Positions 5,114-5,534 of a stretch of DNA of 5,534 nt are shown one piece after another. The position numbers were made by a program, and so were the translations under genes. The stretch comes from Pseudomonadota bacterium (lineage in GTDB: Bacteria; Pseudomonadota; Gammaproteobacteria; Xanthomonadales; Rhodanobacteraceae). Each line of letters opens with the position of its first letter. Position 1 is the first letter of the stretch. The notes beneath the pieces are model-generated. The model worked only from the letters and a program-made list of their open reading frames with translations. It was not told the origin of the DNA and searched no databases. Location of the stretch: contig JAEZQS010000294.1 in assembly GCA_023412995.1 (NCBI GenBank), positions 1 to 5,534 on the forward strand. The letters run 5' to 3'.

Positions 5114-5534
5114 ATGCCTGCGTTGCAGCGAGCCGACCTGCTGGCCCTGGCCGGCGCCGATGCCGGGACCTTTGCCCACGCCCAGTTCACCAGCGACGTC
5201 ACCTCGCTCGCGCCGGGGACCTGGCAATGGAGCGCCTGGCTGGATCCACAGGGACGCACGCGCGCCTGTTTCCTGCTGATGCGCCCATCGCCCGGCGACT
5301 ACCTCGCGTGGCTGCCGCTGGGCGGCGCCGAGGCGCTGCGCGACGCCCTTGCGCGCTTCGTGCTGCGCGCACGCGTCACCCTCGAGTGCCCGCCCGGCTG
5401 GATGCTCCACCAGCTGGATCCGGCGCAGGTCCCGCTGCCGGCCGCGCACCGCCTGCTGCCCCACGAAGGCGGCTGGCTGCTGGCCCTGCCCGGCGCGCCG
5501 CCGCGGCTGGCGTGGCTTGCGCCCGGCGCCGCGC
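5114..5534 (+). CDS. ygfZ: Folate-binding tRNA-modifying/Fe-S protein YgfZ, 5' part
   Basis: The first 140 residues of a YgfZ/GcvT-like protein are present; the frame is open at the window's right edge. The segment LAGADAGTFAHAQFTSDVTSL fits the N-terminal block of the family (usually FLQGQxTxDVxxL), followed by the alternating strand pattern SAWLDPQGRTRACFLLMR typical of the aminomethyltransferase fold. The diagnostic KGCYxGQE motif lies further downstream and cannot be seen. YgfZ binds tetrahydrofolate and is needed for full activity of several Fe-S enzymes, including MiaB, and succinate dehydrogenase has been reported among those affected in E. coli. In E. coli ygfZ is divergent from sdhE-ygfX; here it is divergent from the whole sdh operon carrying those two genes. 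ATG at 5114 is the first start in frame with the conserved block; no clear Shine-Dalgarno precedes it. Confidence 0.88.
   Translation, partial: MPALQRADLLALAGADAGTFAHAQFTSDVTSLAPGTWQWSAWLDPQGRTRACFLLMRPSPGDYLAWLPLGGAEALRDALARFVLRARVTLECPPGWMLHQLDPAQVPLPAAHRLLPHEGGWLLALPGAPPRLAWLAPGAA

Noticed and set aside
5005..5464. Two minus-strand open frames overlapping the divergent gap and ygfZ
   Set aside because: No recognisable family or start context; they are antisense to the conserved YgfZ N-terminus.

Overview
The base composition is very GC-rich. SdhA, SdhB, YgfZ and the Maf/YceF protein all read like those of Xanthomonadaceae/Lysobacteraceae (the Lysobacter, Luteimonas and Xanthomonas group of gammaproteobacteria). 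The family assignment is inferred from remembered protein sequences, not from a search.

The window is built around one leftward (minus-strand) succinate dehydrogenase operon. In transcription order it holds a small DUF1674/SDHAF4-like assembly factor gene (4968 down to 4807, with an in-frame stop), sdhC (4763-4368), sdhD (4371-3985), sdhA (3981-2194), sdhB (2080-1295), sdhE (1289-990) and a YgfX/CptA-like membrane protein gene (1018-551). SdhC and SdhD are the haem- and quinone-binding membrane anchor, SdhA is the FAD subunit and SdhB the iron-sulfur subunit. SdhE and the SDHAF4 family both act on the SdhA flavoprotein. On the right a divergent ygfZ (from 5114, cut by the window edge) encodes a folate-binding protein needed by some Fe-S enzymes. 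On the left a convergent maf/yceF-type nucleotide pyrophosphatase gene (cut at its 5' end) ends at 452. The region is therefore a complex II production neighbourhood: structural genes, flavoprotein maturation factors and a Fe-S maintenance gene.

Non-coding structure is concentrated in three places. The 98-bp convergent gap (453-550) is almost wholly made of nested inverted repeats and probably ends transcription from both sides. The 113-bp gap between sdhA and sdhB (2081-2193) is the only large gap inside the sdhC-to-cptA run. It carries inverted arrays of a 7-bp GGGAATG unit that can form a 22-bp hairpin, an alternative smaller hairpin, and G-quadruplex motifs on both strands. The 145-bp divergent gap (4969-5113) should hold the promoters for ygfZ and the sdh operon.

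The most striking observation is the DUF1674 gene. The family's conserved C-terminus is intact in frame, but a TAA stands where the family has Glu, between Trp and Lys-Asn-Gly-Arg-Cys-Ile-Asp-Phe. It could be a fresh nonsense mutation, a sequencing error, or a read-through stop. I do not see an undescribed multi-gene system here; the novelty lies in this broken factor and in the structured element between sdhA and sdhB.
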